Below, one piece after another: positions 36,201-46,000 of a stretch of 64,000 nucleotides of DNA (positions are counted from its first letter, which is position 1; the number at the start of each line of letters is the position of its first letter). The DNA comes from Maricaulis sp. (GTDB lineage Bacteria > Pseudomonadota > Alphaproteobacteria > Caulobacterales > Maricaulaceae), in the NCBI RefSeq assembly GCF_017642925.1, contig NZ_JAEPOL010000015.1:18160-82159 (forward strand), read 5' to 3'. Under the pieces are notes generated by a model. It was not told the DNA's origin and did not search any database. It was given only the letters and a program-made list of their open reading frames with translations. The translations under genes were made by a program, and so were the position numbers.

Positions 36201-36899
36201 TCAGCTGGCGCGCTGCCAGATTTCGGCCAGCGCCCGCGGTACATCGCCAAATGCATGAAGAACCCGGTCGGCTCCCAGCGAGCCGGCCGGGTTTTCGCTA
36301 TAGCCATAGCTCATCACGATGACGGGCAGGCCCGCCGCCCGGGCCGAGCCGACATCCGGCGCGCTGTCGCCGATCAGGGCGGCCCGCGCAAAGTCCGCAC
36401 CCAGCGAATCGCGCAGATGCGCCGCATCCGGTTTCTTCGCCGAGGTGCGCTCCGGCCCGACAATCCGCTCGAAATAATCCGCCAGCCCCAGTTCCGCGAT
36501 CAGAAGATCGGACAGGACGGAGGGTTTGTTGGTACACACCGACAGGCGCGCGCCGGCATCCTTCAGCCAGGCCAGCGTGTCCTCGACGCCGGGAAAGGCC
36601 CGGCTCTCGGCGGCGACATCGGTCTTGTAGATCTCGATGAATTCCGCGACCAGCGCGTCGCCGTCCTGCATCTCGGCGCCGCTGCGGGCATGGGCGCGTT
36701 CCAGCAGCACGCGCGCGCCGCGGCCGACCATCGCCCGCACATCCGCCAGCGGCACGGCCGGCAGGCCGCGCGGCACGATCACGGCATTGAGGGCGCGCAC
36801 CAGATCGGGCGCCGTATCGACCAGCGTGCCGTCGAGGTCGAAGGCAATGGCGGCATTGTCGAACAGGGCGGCCTGGCCTGTCTCCAGCATGATCTGCAT
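36201..36899 (-). CDS. gph: Phosphoglycolate phosphatase, HAD superfamily
   Basis: A 232-aa HAD hydrolase with motif I FDLDGTLVDTAPD (nucleophile and acid Asp), motif II SVCTNKP, motif III Lys in GPERTSAKKPDAAHL and motif IV IGDSAPDVGSARAAG. This is the Gph pattern, which clears 2-phosphoglycolate; other small phosphomonoesters are possible. ATG 36899 or 36890. Divergent from glmU. Confidence 0.9.
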   Translation of the reverse strand: MQIMLETGQAALFDNAAIAFDLDGTLVDTAPDLVRALNAVIVPRGLPAVPLADVRAMVGRGARVLLERAHARSGAEMQDGDALVAEFIEIYKTDVAAESRAFPGVEDTLAWLKDAGARLSVCTNKPSVLSDLLIAELGLADYFERIVGPERTSAKKPDAAHLRDSLGADFARAALIGDSAPDVGSARAAGLPVIVMSYGYSENPAGSLGADRVLHAFGDVPRALAEIWQRAS

Positions 36900-37001
36900 C
36901 CTTCTGCCCCTCACGGGCTCGCAAGCATGGTTACGTGCCCCGGCCCGATAGGCTATAGCGCCTGACAGACACAGGTGCAGATTCTCGCGACAGGACGGTC
37001 C

Positions 37002-38357
37002 ATGTCTCATTCCCGTGCCGCCATCATTCTCGCTGCCGGTCAGGGCACGCGGATGAAGTCCAAGACGGTCAAGGTGCTCCACAGTGTCGGCGGACGGCCG
37101 ATGCTGGACTGGTCGGTCGACCTGGCGCGCAAGAGCGGGGCGGACCGGATCGTCACGGTTTATGGCGCGCATTCCCCGGCCGTGAAGACCGCCGCCGAGG
37201 CGCTGGGCACCCAGACCGCGCTGCAGGATCCGCCCAAGGGCACCGGCCACGCCGTGCTGGCCGCGCGCGAGGCGCTGGCGGATGTCGAGGGCGCGGCGAT
37301 CGTGCTCTATGCCGACACGCCGCTGATAACGCCGCAAACCGTGGCGAAGGTCTTTGCAGCGCTGGAAGGCGGGGCCTCGGTCGCCGTGCTCGGCTTCGAG
37401 CCGGAGGACCCGGCCGCCTATGGACGCCTGATCACGGATGGCGAAGGCAATCTCGACCGCATCGTCGAATACAAGGATGCCAGCGAGGCCGAACGTGCCG
37501 TGCGCCTGGTCAATTCCGGCGTGCTGGCCGCCCCGGCGCCGCTGCTGCTGGAATTGCTGGGCGAGGTCGGCAACGACAATGCGAATGGCGAATACTATCT
37601 CACCGACGTGGTGGGCCTGGCCCGCGGGCGCGGGCTGAAAGCCGTCGTGGTGAAGGCCGAAGCGGGCGAAGTGCTGGGCGTGAATTCGCGGGGCGACCTG
37701 GCCGAGGCCGAGGCGGCCTTCCAGGCCCGCATGCGCAAACAGGCCATGGCGGACGGGGTGACGCTGGTCGCGCCGGAAACGGTCTTCTTCTCCCACGACA
37801 CGCAGATTGCCCGCGATGTGATCATCGAACCGAATGTCGTGTTCGGACCCGGTGTGACGATCGGCGAGGACGCCGTGATCCATGCCTTCTCGCATCTGGA
37901 AGGGGCCAGCGTGGCGCAGGGCGCCAGCGTCGGCCCCTATGCCCGTCTGCGCCCGGGCGCCGAGCTGGGGGCCGGGGCCAAGGTCGGCAATTTCGTGGAA
38001 GTGAAAAAGTCGCAGCTGGGCGAGGGCGCCAAGGTCTCGCATCTCACCTATATCGGGGATGCGAGCATCGGCGCGAACGCCAATATCGGAGCGGGCACGA
38101 TCACCTGCAATTACGACGGATACGACAAGCACCGCACCGTGGTGGGCGAGGGCGCCTTTATCGGCTCCAATACCTGCCTGGTGGCGCCCGTGACCGTCGG
38201 TGCCGGCGCCTTCACGGGCACCGGAACCATCGTGACCGAGAATGTGGAGGCGGATGCGCTGGCCCTTGCGCGCACGCCGATGACCACCAAATCCGGGTGG
38301 GCGGCCCGCTTCCGCGCCGCCAAGGAAGCCCGCAAGGCCAAGAAGGAGAGCCTGTGA
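37002..38357 (+). CDS. glmU: Bifunctional UDP-GlcNAc pyrophosphorylase / glucosamine-1-P acetyltransferase
   Basis: A 451-aa cytoplasmic enzyme that makes UDP-GlcNAc for peptidoglycan and lipid A. The N-terminal nucleotidyltransferase has ILAAGQGTRMKS, DPPKGTGHAV and YADTPL; the C-terminal left-handed beta-helix has the hexapeptide repeats and the catalytic region VEVKKSQLGEGAKVSHLTYIGDASIG, NYDGYDKHRTVVGEGAFIGSN. ATG 37002 gives the standard length. Its stop overlaps the next start (TGATG). Confidence 0.96.
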   Translation: MSHSRAAIILAAGQGTRMKSKTVKVLHSVGGRPMLDWSVDLARKSGADRIVTVYGAHSPAVKTAAEALGTQTALQDPPKGTGHAVLAAREALADVEGAAIVLYADTPLITPQTVAKVFAALEGGASVAVLGFEPEDPAAYGRLITDGEGNLDRIVEYKDASEAERAVRLVNSGVLAAPAPLLLELLGEVGNDNANGEYYLTDVVGLARGRGLKAVVVKAEAGEVLGVNSRGDLAEAEAAFQARMRKQAMADGVTLVAPETVFFSHDTQIARDVIIEPNVVFGPGVTIGEDAVIHAFSHLEGASVAQGASVGPYARLRPGAELGAGAKVGNFVEVKKSQLGEGAKVSHLTYIGDASIGANANIGAGTITCNYDGYDKHRTVVGEGAFIGSNTCLVAPVTVGAGAFTGTGTIVTENVEADALALARTPMTTKSGWAARFRAAKEARKAKKESL

Positions 38358-39844
38358 TGACCGTACTCGACCGCCCCGAAACCGTCTCGGACCGCCTGAC
38401 GGACAAGAGCCTCTTCCGCACCGAGAGCTTTATCGGCGGTGAGTGGGTGGCCGGTTCGGCCGTCTTCGAAGTCACCAACCCGGCGAACAACCAGGTCATC
38501 GCGACCGTTGGCGATGTCGGCGAGGCCGGTGCCCGCCAGGCGGTCGCCAAGGCTGCGGAAGCCTTCGAGACCTGGAAGAAGGTCTCGCCCTTCGAGCGCG
38601 CCAAACTGCTGATGAAATGGCACGATCTCATCCTCGCCAACCAGTCCGACCTGGCCAAGCTGATCACGCTGGAAATGGGCAAGACCTATCGCGAGGCGAT
38701 GGGCGAGGTGGTGTATGGCGCCGGTTTCATCGAATGGTCGGCCGAAGAGGCCAAGCGCGTCCATGGTGAAACACTCGCCACGCCTTTCCCGGGCTCGCGC
38801 GGCTGGACGATCCGCCAGCCCGTCGGCGTGGTCGGCTGTATCACGCCGTGGAATTTCCCCAATGCGATGATCACCCGCAAGTGTGCGCCCGCCCTGGCGG
38901 CCGGCTGCACCATGGTGATCAAGCCCGCCCCGGAAACGCCGCTCTCCGCGCTCGCCCTGGCCGAGCTGGCCAAGCGCGCGGGCATCCCCGACGGCGTGTT
39001 CAACGTGGTGTGCGGCGACGCCCAGAAGATCGGCCCGGTGCTGACCGGTTCGCCCGAAGTGCGCATGATCGGTTTCACCGGCTCGACCCAGGTCGGCAAG
39101 CTGCTGATGCGCCAGGCCGCTGACGGCGTGAAGCGTGTCGCGCTGGAACTGGGCGGCAATGCGCCCTTCATCGTGATGGACGATGCCGATATCGAGAAGG
39201 CCGCCGACGGCGTGATCGCCTCGAAATTCCGCGTTTCCGGCCAGACCTGTGTCTCGGCCAACCGGATCATCGCCCAGCCGGCGATTGCCGACAAACTCGT
39301 CGCGGCGCTGGAAGCGCGCGTGTCCAAGCTCAAGGCCGGTGACGGTTTTGCCGAGGACAGCGATCTGGGCCCGCTCGTGCACATGGAAGCGGTGACCCGC
39401 GTCGACAAGCTGGTGCAGCAGGCCCGCGAGGCCGGTGCCCGCATCGTCACCGGCGGCAAGCGTCTGGACGGCGAGCTGGGCGGGGCTTTCTATGCGCCGA
39501 CCCTGATCGATGGCGGCGATCCGAAAATGGATGTCGCCTGCAACGAGATCTTCGGCCCTGTCGCCTCGATCTACCGCGTCGAGAGCGAGGCCGACATCAT
39601 CAAGCTGGCTAATGACACGCCCTACGGGCTGGCGGCCTATATCTACACCCAGGACGTCAACCGCGTGCACCGGCTTACCGAGGGCATCGAGTACGGCATG
39701 ATCGGCGTCAATGCGCCGATGGTCGGCGCTGCCTCCACCCCGTTCGGCGGGGTGAAGGAAAGCGGCATCGGCCGCGAAGGCGGCAAGTGGGGCGTGGAAG
39801 AGTTCACCGAGCTGAAATACGTGCTGCTCGGCGGGGTTGGCTGA
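38357..39844 (+). CDS. gabD: NAD(P)-dependent succinate-semialdehyde dehydrogenase family
   Basis: A 495-aa aldehyde dehydrogenase with cofactor motif GFTGSTQVGK, catalytic Glu in LELGGNAPFIVMDDAD and catalytic Cys in SGQTCVSANR; PWNFPNAMITRK and the C-terminal STPFGGVKESGIGREGG are GabD-like. It oxidises succinic (or glutaric) semialdehyde to the acid. Both ends overlap neighbours as TGATG, placing it in a glmU-gabD-rpiA operon, an unexpected mixture of pathways. Confidence 0.9.
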   Translation: MTVLDRPETVSDRLTDKSLFRTESFIGGEWVAGSAVFEVTNPANNQVIATVGDVGEAGARQAVAKAAEAFETWKKVSPFERAKLLMKWHDLILANQSDLAKLITLEMGKTYREAMGEVVYGAGFIEWSAEEAKRVHGETLATPFPGSRGWTIRQPVGVVGCITPWNFPNAMITRKCAPALAAGCTMVIKPAPETPLSALALAELAKRAGIPDGVFNVVCGDAQKIGPVLTGSPEVRMIGFTGSTQVGKLLMRQAADGVKRVALELGGNAPFIVMDDADIEKAADGVIASKFRVSGQTCVSANRIIAQPAIADKLVAALEARVSKLKAGDGFAEDSDLGPLVHMEAVTRVDKLVQQAREAGARIVTGGKRLDGELGGAFYAPTLIDGGDPKMDVACNEIFGPVASIYRVESEADIIKLANDTPYGLAAYIYTQDVNRVHRLTEGIEYGMIGVNAPMVGAASTPFGGVKESGIGREGGKWGVEEFTELKYVLLGGVG

Positions 39845-40545
39845 TGGGCGCAGAACGCCAGAAGGCCCATGCCGCGGCGGCGGCGCTGGGTTATGTCGAG
39901 AGCGGCATGACGCTGGGGCTGGGCTCCGGCTCGACGGCGGAGATTTTCCTGCGCCTGCTGGGCGAGCGCATCAAGGACGGGCTCGATGTGCGCGGCGTGC
40001 CGACTTCGCAGCGCACCGCCGAGGTCGCCCGCGAGAACGGTGTGCCGCTGATCGAGGTCGATCATGTCGACCATCTCGCCGTCACCATTGACGGGGCCGA
40101 CGAGGTCGACGGACGCTTCCAGCTGATCAAGGGCGGCGGCGCCTGCCTCTTGCGCGAGAAGATCATCGCCCATGCCTCCGATCTGATGGTGGTCATGGTC
40201 GACGAGAGCAAGCTGGTCGACACGCTGGGCAAATTCCCGCTGCCGGTCGAGGTCGATCCGTTCGGCTTCTCGCTGACCGCCAAGCAGATCTATGACGCGC
40301 TGAAAAAGGCCGGTGTGAACGCGCCGGATGTGCAATTGCGCCGCAAGGGGGACGGTCTGGCCCCTTTGATCACGGATGGCGGTCACTACATTCTCGACTG
40401 CGCCTGCGGCGCCATTCCCGACGCGGCCCTGGCCGACCGGTATCTCAAGGAGATCCCCGGCGTCGTCGAGCACGGTCTCTTCCTGGGCCTCGCCCGGGTG
40501 GTGATCGTCGGCGAGGACAGCGAAGCGCGGGTGATGGAGCTGTAG
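39844..40545 (+). CDS. rpiA: Ribose-5-phosphate isomerase A
   Basis: A 233-aa enzyme of the pentose phosphate pathway. GLGSGSTAEIFL, DGADEVDGRFQLIKGGGACLLREKI and DESKLVDTLGKFPLPVEV contain the active-site residues of RpiA. Start ATG 39844 overlaps the gabD stop; a repeat element follows. Confidence 0.95.
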   Translation: MGAERQKAHAAAAALGYVESGMTLGLGSGSTAEIFLRLLGERIKDGLDVRGVPTSQRTAEVARENGVPLIEVDHVDHLAVTIDGADEVDGRFQLIKGGGACLLREKIIAHASDLMVVMVDESKLVDTLGKFPLPVEVDPFGFSLTAKQIYDALKKAGVNAPDVQLRRKGDGLAPLITDGGHYILDCACGAIPDAALADRYLKEIPGVVEHGLFLGLARVVIVGEDSEARVMEL

Positions 40546-40563
40546 GTCATCCATTGATGCGTT

Positions 40564-40730
40564 GTCATCCCGGCCGAATGCCCCGCGAAAGCGGGGCGCA
40601 GAGCCGGGACCCATACGCATCGATGCTGGCCGGAAGCAGGCTCGGCTTTGGCGAAAGGCGGTTTCACACCGGGATTATGGGTCCCGGATCTACGCCCGGC
40701 TCAAGGCCGGGCATGCGTCCGGGATGACAG
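40564..40730. repeat. Dispersed inverted repeat, TGTCATCCCGG type
   Basis: The outer arms TGTCATCCCGG and CCGGGATGACA are inverted; the interior holds GCCCCGC-GAAA-GCGGGGC and CCCGGC-TCAAG-GCCGGGC hairpins. The same architecture occurs at 61494-61657, with a variant at 43652-43759. It fills most of the gap between rpiA and gor; no gene is seen in the gap. Confidence 0.75.
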
Positions 40731-40818
40731 ACATTGTCGGTCGTCAAACAGACGGCCGCAGACACAACAGATCGGGGCACAGCGCCCCGGATGGACAGCA
40801 AGACAAGGGCGCTGACCC

Positions 40819-42207
40819 ATGAGCCAATACGACTACGATCTTTTTGTCATCGGTGCCGGGTCCGGCGGGGTGCGTGCGGCGCGGATGGCCAAGCAGCATG
40901 GTGCCGGCAAGGTGGCGATTGCCGAGGAGTACCGGTTCGGCGGAACCTGCGTGATCCGCGGCTGTGTGCCCAAGAAACTCCTGGTCTATGCCAGCGAGTT
41001 CTCCAAGACGTTCAAACTGGCCGAGGGCTATGGCTGGACGGTCGGCGAGACCGAATTCAGCTGGCAAAAGCTGATCGCGGCCAAGGACAACGAGATCGAC
41101 CGCCTGTCGGGCATCTATGAGCGCAATCTCAACAATTCCGGCGTCGACACGATCGAGGACCGGGCCGTGCTGGAAGATGCGCACACGATCCGCCTGATCA
41201 AGTCGGATCGCACGGTGACCGCCGACAAGATCCTGATCGCGGTCGGCGGCACGCCCTTCGTGCCGGATATCGAGGGCGCCGAGCTGGGCATTACCTCCAA
41301 CGAGGCCTTCCATCTGGAAGAATTGCCCAAGCATGTCGTGATCGCCGGCGGCGGCTATATCGCCTGCGAGTTCGCCCAGATCTTCGCCGGGCTGGGATCG
41401 GAGGTCTGCCAGGTCTATCGCGGCGAGACCGTGCTGCGCGGGTTTGACGACGATATCCGCTCCACCGTGCACGAGGAGCTGGTGCGGTCGGGCGTGCGGG
41501 TTGTCACCCATACCGTCTTCGAAAAGATCGAACAGCTCGAGGATGGCCGCAAGCGGGTGCATCTCGACAATGGCCATCACGTGGACACCGATGTCGTGAT
41601 GTATGCCATAGGCCGCAATCCGTACGTCGCCGATCTGGGCCTGGACAAGGCCGGGGTGGAGCTTGACGAGGCGGGGGCCATCAAGGTGGATGCGTATTCA
41701 AAGACCTCGGCCGACAATATCTATGCCGTGGGCGATGTGACCAACCGGGTCAATCTGACGCCGGTGGCGATCCGCGAGGGCGCCGCCTTCGCCCAGACCG
41801 TGTTCGGTGGCCAGCCGCTGGCCTATGATCATGACGATATCGCCTCGGCCGTGTTCACCCAGCCGCCGGTCGGATCGGTCGGCCTGTCCGAGGCGCTGGC
41901 CCGGAAAAGCTTCGACAAGGTCGATATTTACAAGACGTCCTTCCGCCCCATGAAAGCGTCTTTCTCCAACGACGCTTCCCGCATGATGATGAAACTTGTC
42001 GTCGACGGGGAGACAGACCGGGTGTTGGGCGTGCATATTGTCGGGCCGGATGCGCCAGAGATGATCCAGCTGGCCGGTATCGCCGTGAAGGCGAAGCTGA
42101 CCAAGGCGCAATTCGATGCCGCCTGTGCGGTGCATCCGACAAGTGCCGAAGAACTGGTGACCATGAAGGAGAAGTGGACACCGCCCGAGTTGAAAGCAGC
42201 TGAGTGA
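40819..42207 (+). CDS. gor: Glutathione-disulfide reductase
   Basis: A 462-aa flavoprotein. FAD motif [15 protein letters not shown], redox pair Cys44/Cys49 in [17 protein letters not shown](P)-binding [16 protein letters not shown] motif [16 protein letters not shown] and the C-terminal dimer-interface [10 protein letters not shown] (catalytic His/Glu) are all present. It reduces GSSG to GSH. The DAHP synthase gene starts 1 bp after the stop. Confidence 0.95.
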   Translation: MSQYDYDLFVIGAGSGGVRAARMAKQHGAGKVAIAEEYRFGGTCVIRGCVPKKLLVYASEFSKTFKLAEGYGWTVGETEFSWQKLIAAKDNEIDRLSGIYERNLNNSGVDTIEDRAVLEDAHTIRLIKSDRTVTADKILIAVGGTPFVPDIEGAELGITSNEAFHLEELPKHVVIAGGGYIACEFAQIFAGLGSEVCQVYRGETVLRGFDDDIRSTVHEELVRSGVRVVTHTVFEKIEQLEDGRKRVHLDNGHHVDTDVVMYAIGRNPYVADLGLDKAGVELDEAGAIKVDAYSKTSADNIYAVGDVTNRVNLTPVAIREGAAFAQTVFGGQPLAYDHDDIASAVFTQPPVGSVGLSEALARKSFDKVDIYKTSFRPMKASFSNDASRMMMKLVVDGETDRVLGVHIVGPDAPEMIQLAGIAVKAKLTKAQFDAACAVHPTSAEELVTMKEKWTPPELKAAE

Positions 42208-42208
42208 T

Positions 42209-43576
42209 ATGACCTGGTCTCCGAAATCCTGGCGGGACTTCCCCGTCAAGCAAATGCCGACCTACAAGGATGAAGCCGCCCTGGCCGGCGTGATCGACGA
42301 GCTTTCCGCCCGTCCCGCGCTCGTCTTTGCCGGCGAGGCCCGCAAGCTGCGGCGCCAGCTGGCCGATGTGTCGGCCGGCAATGCCTTCCTCCTGCAGGGC
42401 GGCGATTGCGCGGAAAGCTTCACCGAATTCTCCACCGAAGGCGTGCGCGACACCTTCCGCGTCCTGCTGCAGATGGCGGTGGTGCTCACCTTTGCCGCCT
42501 CCAAGCCGGTGGTGAAGGTCGGCCGCATGGCGGGGCAGTTTGCCAAGCCGCGCTCCTCCGATACCGAGACGATCGACGGGGTCACCCTGCCCAGCTATCG
42601 CGGCGACAGCGTCAACGGTGTGGACTTCACGGCCGAGGCCCGCGAGCCGGACCCCAAGCGCCTGATCCGCGCCTACGACCAGTCGGCCTCGACGCTGAAC
42701 CTGCTGCGTGCCTTTGCGTCCGGCGGTTATGCCGACCTGCACAATGTCCACCAGTGGACCCAGGATTTCGTCAAGGACAGCCCGGCGGCGGAACGCTATG
42801 CGGAGACGGCGGTGCGGATTTCCGAGGCGCTGGACTTCATGAAGGCCTGCGGCATCGGCCGGGATTCCACCCCGTCGCTGGAGGCCGTCGACTTCTTCAC
42901 CAGCCACGAGGCCCTGCACCTGCCCTTCGAGGAGGCGCTGACGCGTCGCGACCCGAATACCGGGCAGTGGTATGCGACCTCCGCCCACATGATCTGGGTC
43001 GGCGAGCGCACCCGCCAGCTCGACGGGGCGCATCTGGAATATGCCCGCGGCATCGCCAATCCGGTCGGTGTGAAGTGCGGTCCCACCATGACGGCGGACG
43101 AGCTCCTGCCGCTGATCGACACCATCAATCCGGACAATGAGGCCGGCCGCCTGGTGCTGATCGTGCGCATGGGCGCCGACAATGTCGGCAACAACCTGCC
43201 GGCGCTGGCGCGGGCGGTGACTGAGGCCGGCCGCAAGGTCGTCTGGTCGTCCGATCCGATGCACGGCAATACCGTCAAGGCGTCCAGCGGCTACAAGACG
43301 CGGAATTTCGACCGCATCCTGACCGAGCTGGAAAGCTTCATGGACGTGCTCTACTCCGAGGGCGCCTATCCGGGCGGTGTGCATTTCGAGATGACCGGCC
43401 GCGACGTGACCGAATGCACCGGCGGTGCGAAACCGGTCACCGAGGCCGATCTGGCGGCGCGCTATCACACCCAGTGCGATCCCCGCCTCAATGCCGACCA
43501 GGCGCTCGACATGGCCTTCCGCATCGCGGAATCGCTCAAGCGCGTGCGCAACAATAATTCCGCTGCTGCGGCCTGA
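42209..43576 (+). CDS. Class II 3-deoxy-7-phosphoheptulonate synthase
   Basis: A 455-aa enzyme catalysing the first step of the shikimate pathway from PEP and erythrose 4-phosphate. It is the plant/AroAII type, with W-SPKSWR at the N-terminus, [50 protein letters not shown] and [10 protein letters not shown]. Together with rpiA upstream it links pentose phosphate carbon to aromatic synthesis. A terminator follows. Confidence 0.95.
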   Translation: MTWSPKSWRDFPVKQMPTYKDEAALAGVIDELSARPALVFAGEARKLRRQLADVSAGNAFLLQGGDCAESFTEFSTEGVRDTFRVLLQMAVVLTFAASKPVVKVGRMAGQFAKPRSSDTETIDGVTLPSYRGDSVNGVDFTAEAREPDPKRLIRAYDQSASTLNLLRAFASGGYADLHNVHQWTQDFVKDSPAAERYAETAVRISEALDFMKACGIGRDSTPSLEAVDFFTSHEALHLPFEEALTRRDPNTGQWYATSAHMIWVGERTRQLDGAHLEYARGIANPVGVKCGPTMTADELLPLIDTINPDNEAGRLVLIVRMGADNVGNNLPALARAVTEAGRKVVWSSDPMHGNTVKASSGYKTRNFDRILTELESFMDVLYSEGAYPGGVHFEMTGRDVTECTGGAKPVTEADLAARYHTQCDPRLNADQALDMAFRIAESLKRVRNNNSAAAA

Positions 43577-43603
43577 CAGGCGCGTTGACAGCGAAACGAA
43601 CAC

Positions 43604-43633
43604 AGGCGGGGCCTCCGGGCTCCGCCTTTTTTC
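43604..43633 (+). terminator. Intrinsic terminator after DAHP synthase
   Basis: Stem AGGCGGGGCC / GGGCTCCGCCT with a short loop followed by TTTTTTC, 28 bp after the stop codon. Confidence 0.75.
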
Positions 43634-43651
43634 TTCCCGCCTCTCACCCCT

Positions 43652-43759
43652 CCGTCATCCCACGGTGCCCGCAGGGCATCCGGGGGACCTGCGCTCACCT
43701 GTCGGCAGGATGGCTGAGGTCCCCCGGATCGCTGCTGCGCACCGACCGTGGGATGACGG
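43652..43759. repeat. Dispersed inverted repeat, GTCATCCCACGGT variant
   Basis: Arms CCGTCATCCCACGGT and ACCGTGGGATGACGG are perfect inverted copies; an inner pair CGGGGGACCT / AGGTCCCCCG is also inverted. It is a variant of the elements at 40564 and 61494. It occupies the gap between two converging terminators; no gene is seen in 43577-43877. Confidence 0.75.
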
Positions 43760-43815
43760 TGTTCAAGGAAACCGGGTAGGCCAGCTTCTCGCTCTTGATG
43801 GACTCCTCCGCCCAA

Positions 43816-43850
43816 AGAAAAACGCCGCCCGGATGGCTCCGGGCGGCGTT
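43816..43850 (-). terminator. Intrinsic terminator of the HU gene
   Basis: Stem ACGCCGCCCGGA / TCCGGGCGGCGT with a TGGC-type loop; on the minus strand it is followed by TTTTTC. Confidence 0.85.
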
Positions 43851-43877
43851 CGTGTAATCAGAACCCGTTTGGACTGA

Positions 43878-44144
43878 TTAGATGTCCTTCAGGGCAGCAG
43901 CCGGACGGAAAGCCGCCTGGGTGCGAGCCTTGGACATCATTTTTTCGCCAGTGCGCGGATTGCGGACTTCGCGGGCTTCGCGGTGCTTGGCGTAGAAGGT
44001 GCCGAAGCCAGCGAGCTGAACGCTGTCATTGCCCTTGACCGAAGCGATGACGGCTTCGATTGCGGCGTCGACCGCATCGCCCGCTTGAGCGCGGGACAGG
44101 CCGGTCTTGTCGCTGACGGCTTTGGCGAGATCAGACTTGTTCAT
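43878..44144 (-). CDS. hup: HU family DNA-binding protein
   Basis: An 88-aa nucleoid protein. MNKSDLAKAVSDKTGLSRAQAGDAVDA and the DNA-binding arm GFGTFYAKHREAREVRNPRTGEKMMSKART with the intercalating Pro are standard for HU. It binds DNA as a dimer with little sequence preference. Single gene with its own terminator. Confidence 0.95.
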   Translation of the reverse strand: MNKSDLAKAVSDKTGLSRAQAGDAVDAAIEAVIASVKGNDSVQLAGFGTFYAKHREAREVRNPRTGEKMMSKARTQAAFRPAAALKDI

Positions 44145-44350
44145 AGGGTTCCCCCCGTTTAGTCGCGGCGCCGGCAGACACGGTCATCGTGTCCGGCCGG
44201 TGTGCCGCGTGTTCGTGGACGCCTCATCAAGGCCGAGAACCGGGCGCCTTTGCAAGCCATAACAGGTGAATCGGGCCGGATTCACTGCAATTTCCTTGGG
44301 ACAAGTCCCATTTCTCGCCTTCGGCACCCGTTTTGCGTACATTTTGCAGC

Positions 44351-44539
44351 ATGTATCAGGGTGAACCGACTCCTAACGCCGCCTCCGCGAATCGCCCGAT
44401 TCGCCTGCTGCCGTTCGCACTTGCAGCAGGATTGGGCGCCTATGCGCTCGCTTTTCTCGCGGGTGCGGGAGAGACCTGGTCGCCGGTGATCGCGGCCTGC
44501 GCAGCCGGCTGGACGCTGGGCCGCCTGATGCGGCGCTGA
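44351..44539 (+). CDS. Small membrane protein (62 aa)
   Basis: A short protein with a polar N-terminus (MYQGEPTPNAASANRPIR), then two closely spaced hydrophobic segments (LLPFALAAGLGAYALAFLAGA and VIAACAAGWTLGRLM) that could form a helical hairpin in the inner membrane. It ends one base before the convergent thioesterase gene. No family is recognised; coding status rests on composition and the lack of alternatives. Confidence 0.5.
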   Translation: MYQGEPTPNAASANRPIRLLPFALAAGLGAYALAFLAGAGETWSPVIAACAAGWTLGRLMRR

Positions 44540-44540
44540 A

Positions 44541-44972
44541 CTATCCGGCGCTCGGCCAGAGGATCATCTGCGTGCAGCGGAAAAGGGCGACCGTCTTGCC
44601 GTCGCTGTCCCGGAAAGCACGCGCATCCCAGACATGGGTGGTGCGGCCACGATGGACCGGCGTTGCCACGCCCCTGAGACGGCCATCGCGGGCGGTGCCG
44701 AGATAGTTGGCCTTCAGCTCGATCGTGGTGAAGCCGCTCGCCCCTTCGGGCAGGTTGGCCACCGTGCCATAGCCGCACAGCGTGTCGACGAGGCCGATCA
44801 CGCTGGCGGCATGCAGGAAGCCGTTCGGCGCCATCAATTCCTGGCGCACGTCCAGGAAGCCGGCAACCTCTTCGGCCGTCGCCGTCTCGATCACGACGCC
44901 GAGATGGCCGGGCAGATGCCCGGCCCCCCGTGCGTTCAGCATGTCGCGCAATGCGCTGCTGTCTTCGCTCAT
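44541..44972 (-). CDS. PaaI-family hotdog thioesterase
   Basis: A 143-aa hotdog protein with GHLGVVIETATAEEVAGFL, PNGFLHAASVIGLVDTLCGYGT and FTTIELKANYLGTAR, as in the 1,4-dihydroxynaphthoyl-CoA/PaaI thioesterase group. The substrate is unknown. ATG 44972 shares one base with the stop of the upstream reductase (TGATG on the minus strand), so both are cotranscribed. Confidence 0.88.
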   Translation of the reverse strand: MSEDSSALRDMLNARGAGHLPGHLGVVIETATAEEVAGFLDVRQELMAPNGFLHAASVIGLVDTLCGYGTVANLPEGASGFTTIELKANYLGTARDGRLRGVATPVHRGRTTHVWDARAFRDSDGKTVALFRCTQMILWPSAG

Positions 44973-45967
44973 CAGATCTTGACCAGCATCTTGCCGGTAT
45001 TGCGGCCGGAGAAGAGCCCCATGAAGGCGTCCGGAGCGTTTTCGATACCCTCGATGACCGTCTCGGCCGGCTTGATCTTGCCGGCGGCCATCCAGGCCGA
45101 CAGGTCGCGCACGAAGCCGTCCATCATGTCGGCGTGATCCGTGACAATGAAGCCCTGGATCTTCAGCGATTTGCCGACGATGAAGGTGAGATTGTCGGTG
45201 ATCATCGCCGGCTGGGCGTCGTTATAGCGCTGGATCATGCCGCAGGCGGCGATCCGGCCCTTCGGTTTCAGCGTGTTGAGGGCGGCGGTGAAATGCGTGC
45301 CGCCGACATTCTCGAAATAGCCGTCAATGCCCTTGGGGGCGGCTTCCTGGATGGCGGCGGTGAGATTGTCGGCCGCCTTGTAGTCGACCACGGCATCGGC
45401 GCCGATCGACTTGACGAAGTCGCACTTCTCCTGGCCGCCGGCGGTTGCGACGACCGTGGCGCCCATCGCCTTGGCAAACTGGATACCGGCCGAGCCGACC
45501 GCGCCCGCACCGGCGGACATCCACATCGTCTCGCCTTCCTGCAGGTCTATGATGCGCTTGATACCGACATAGGCGGTCAGGCCCGTCAGGCCGGCAATGC
45601 CCAGATAGGCCTGCGGCGGCAGGACGGAAGTGTCGATCTTCTGCAGGGCCTTGCCAGGCGCGGTATAGGCCTCGCGCCAGCCGAACATGGAATTGACGAA
45701 ATCACCGGGCTTGAGACCCTCGTAATTGCTCTCGACCACTTCGCCGACAGCGCCGCCTTCCATCACCTTGCCGAGCTCGAACGGGCCGACATAGGTGCGG
45801 ATGCCGCTCATCCGGCCGCGCATGTAGGGATCGACCGAGATATAGTGGTTCTTCACCGTCACCTCGCCCTCGCCCGGAGCCGGGACATCGGCCTCGGCGA
45901 GCTTGTAGTTCTCCGGCTTGGGATCGCCCTTGAGATATTCCAGGAGGTGGATTTCGCGAGACTTCAT
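44972..45967 (-). CDS. NADP-dependent MDR oxidoreductase (CurA / prostaglandin reductase type)
   Basis: A 331-aa zinc-free medium-chain reductase. N-terminal LLEYLKGDPKPENYKL and VKNHYISVDPYMRGRM and Rossmann AGAGAVGSAGIQFAKAMGATVVATAGG are hallmarks of the family that reduces alpha,beta-unsaturated ketones and aldehydes. No catalytic zinc ligands are present. Linked to the thioesterase by overlapping codons. Confidence 0.92.
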   Translation of the reverse strand: MKSREIHLLEYLKGDPKPENYKLAEADVPAPGEGEVTVKNHYISVDPYMRGRMSGIRTYVGPFELGKVMEGGAVGEVVESNYEGLKPGDFVNSMFGWREAYTAPGKALQKIDTSVLPPQAYLGIAGLTGLTAYVGIKRIIDLQEGETMWMSAGAGAVGSAGIQFAKAMGATVVATAGGQEKCDFVKSIGADAVVDYKAADNLTAAIQEAAPKGIDGYFENVGGTHFTAALNTLKPKGRIAACGMIQRYNDAQPAMITDNLTFIVGKSLKIQGFIVTDHADMMDGFVRDLSAWMAAGKIKPAETVIEGIENAPDAFMGLFSGRNTGKMLVKI

Positions 45968-46000
45968 GGCGGTCTCTCCTTTTTTCAGGGTTGGGGAGGA

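Noticed and set aside
40564-40730. Insertion sequence or MITE with target duplication
   Set aside because: There are inverted ends but no clear flanking direct repeat and no transposase; recorded as a dispersed palindrome instead.
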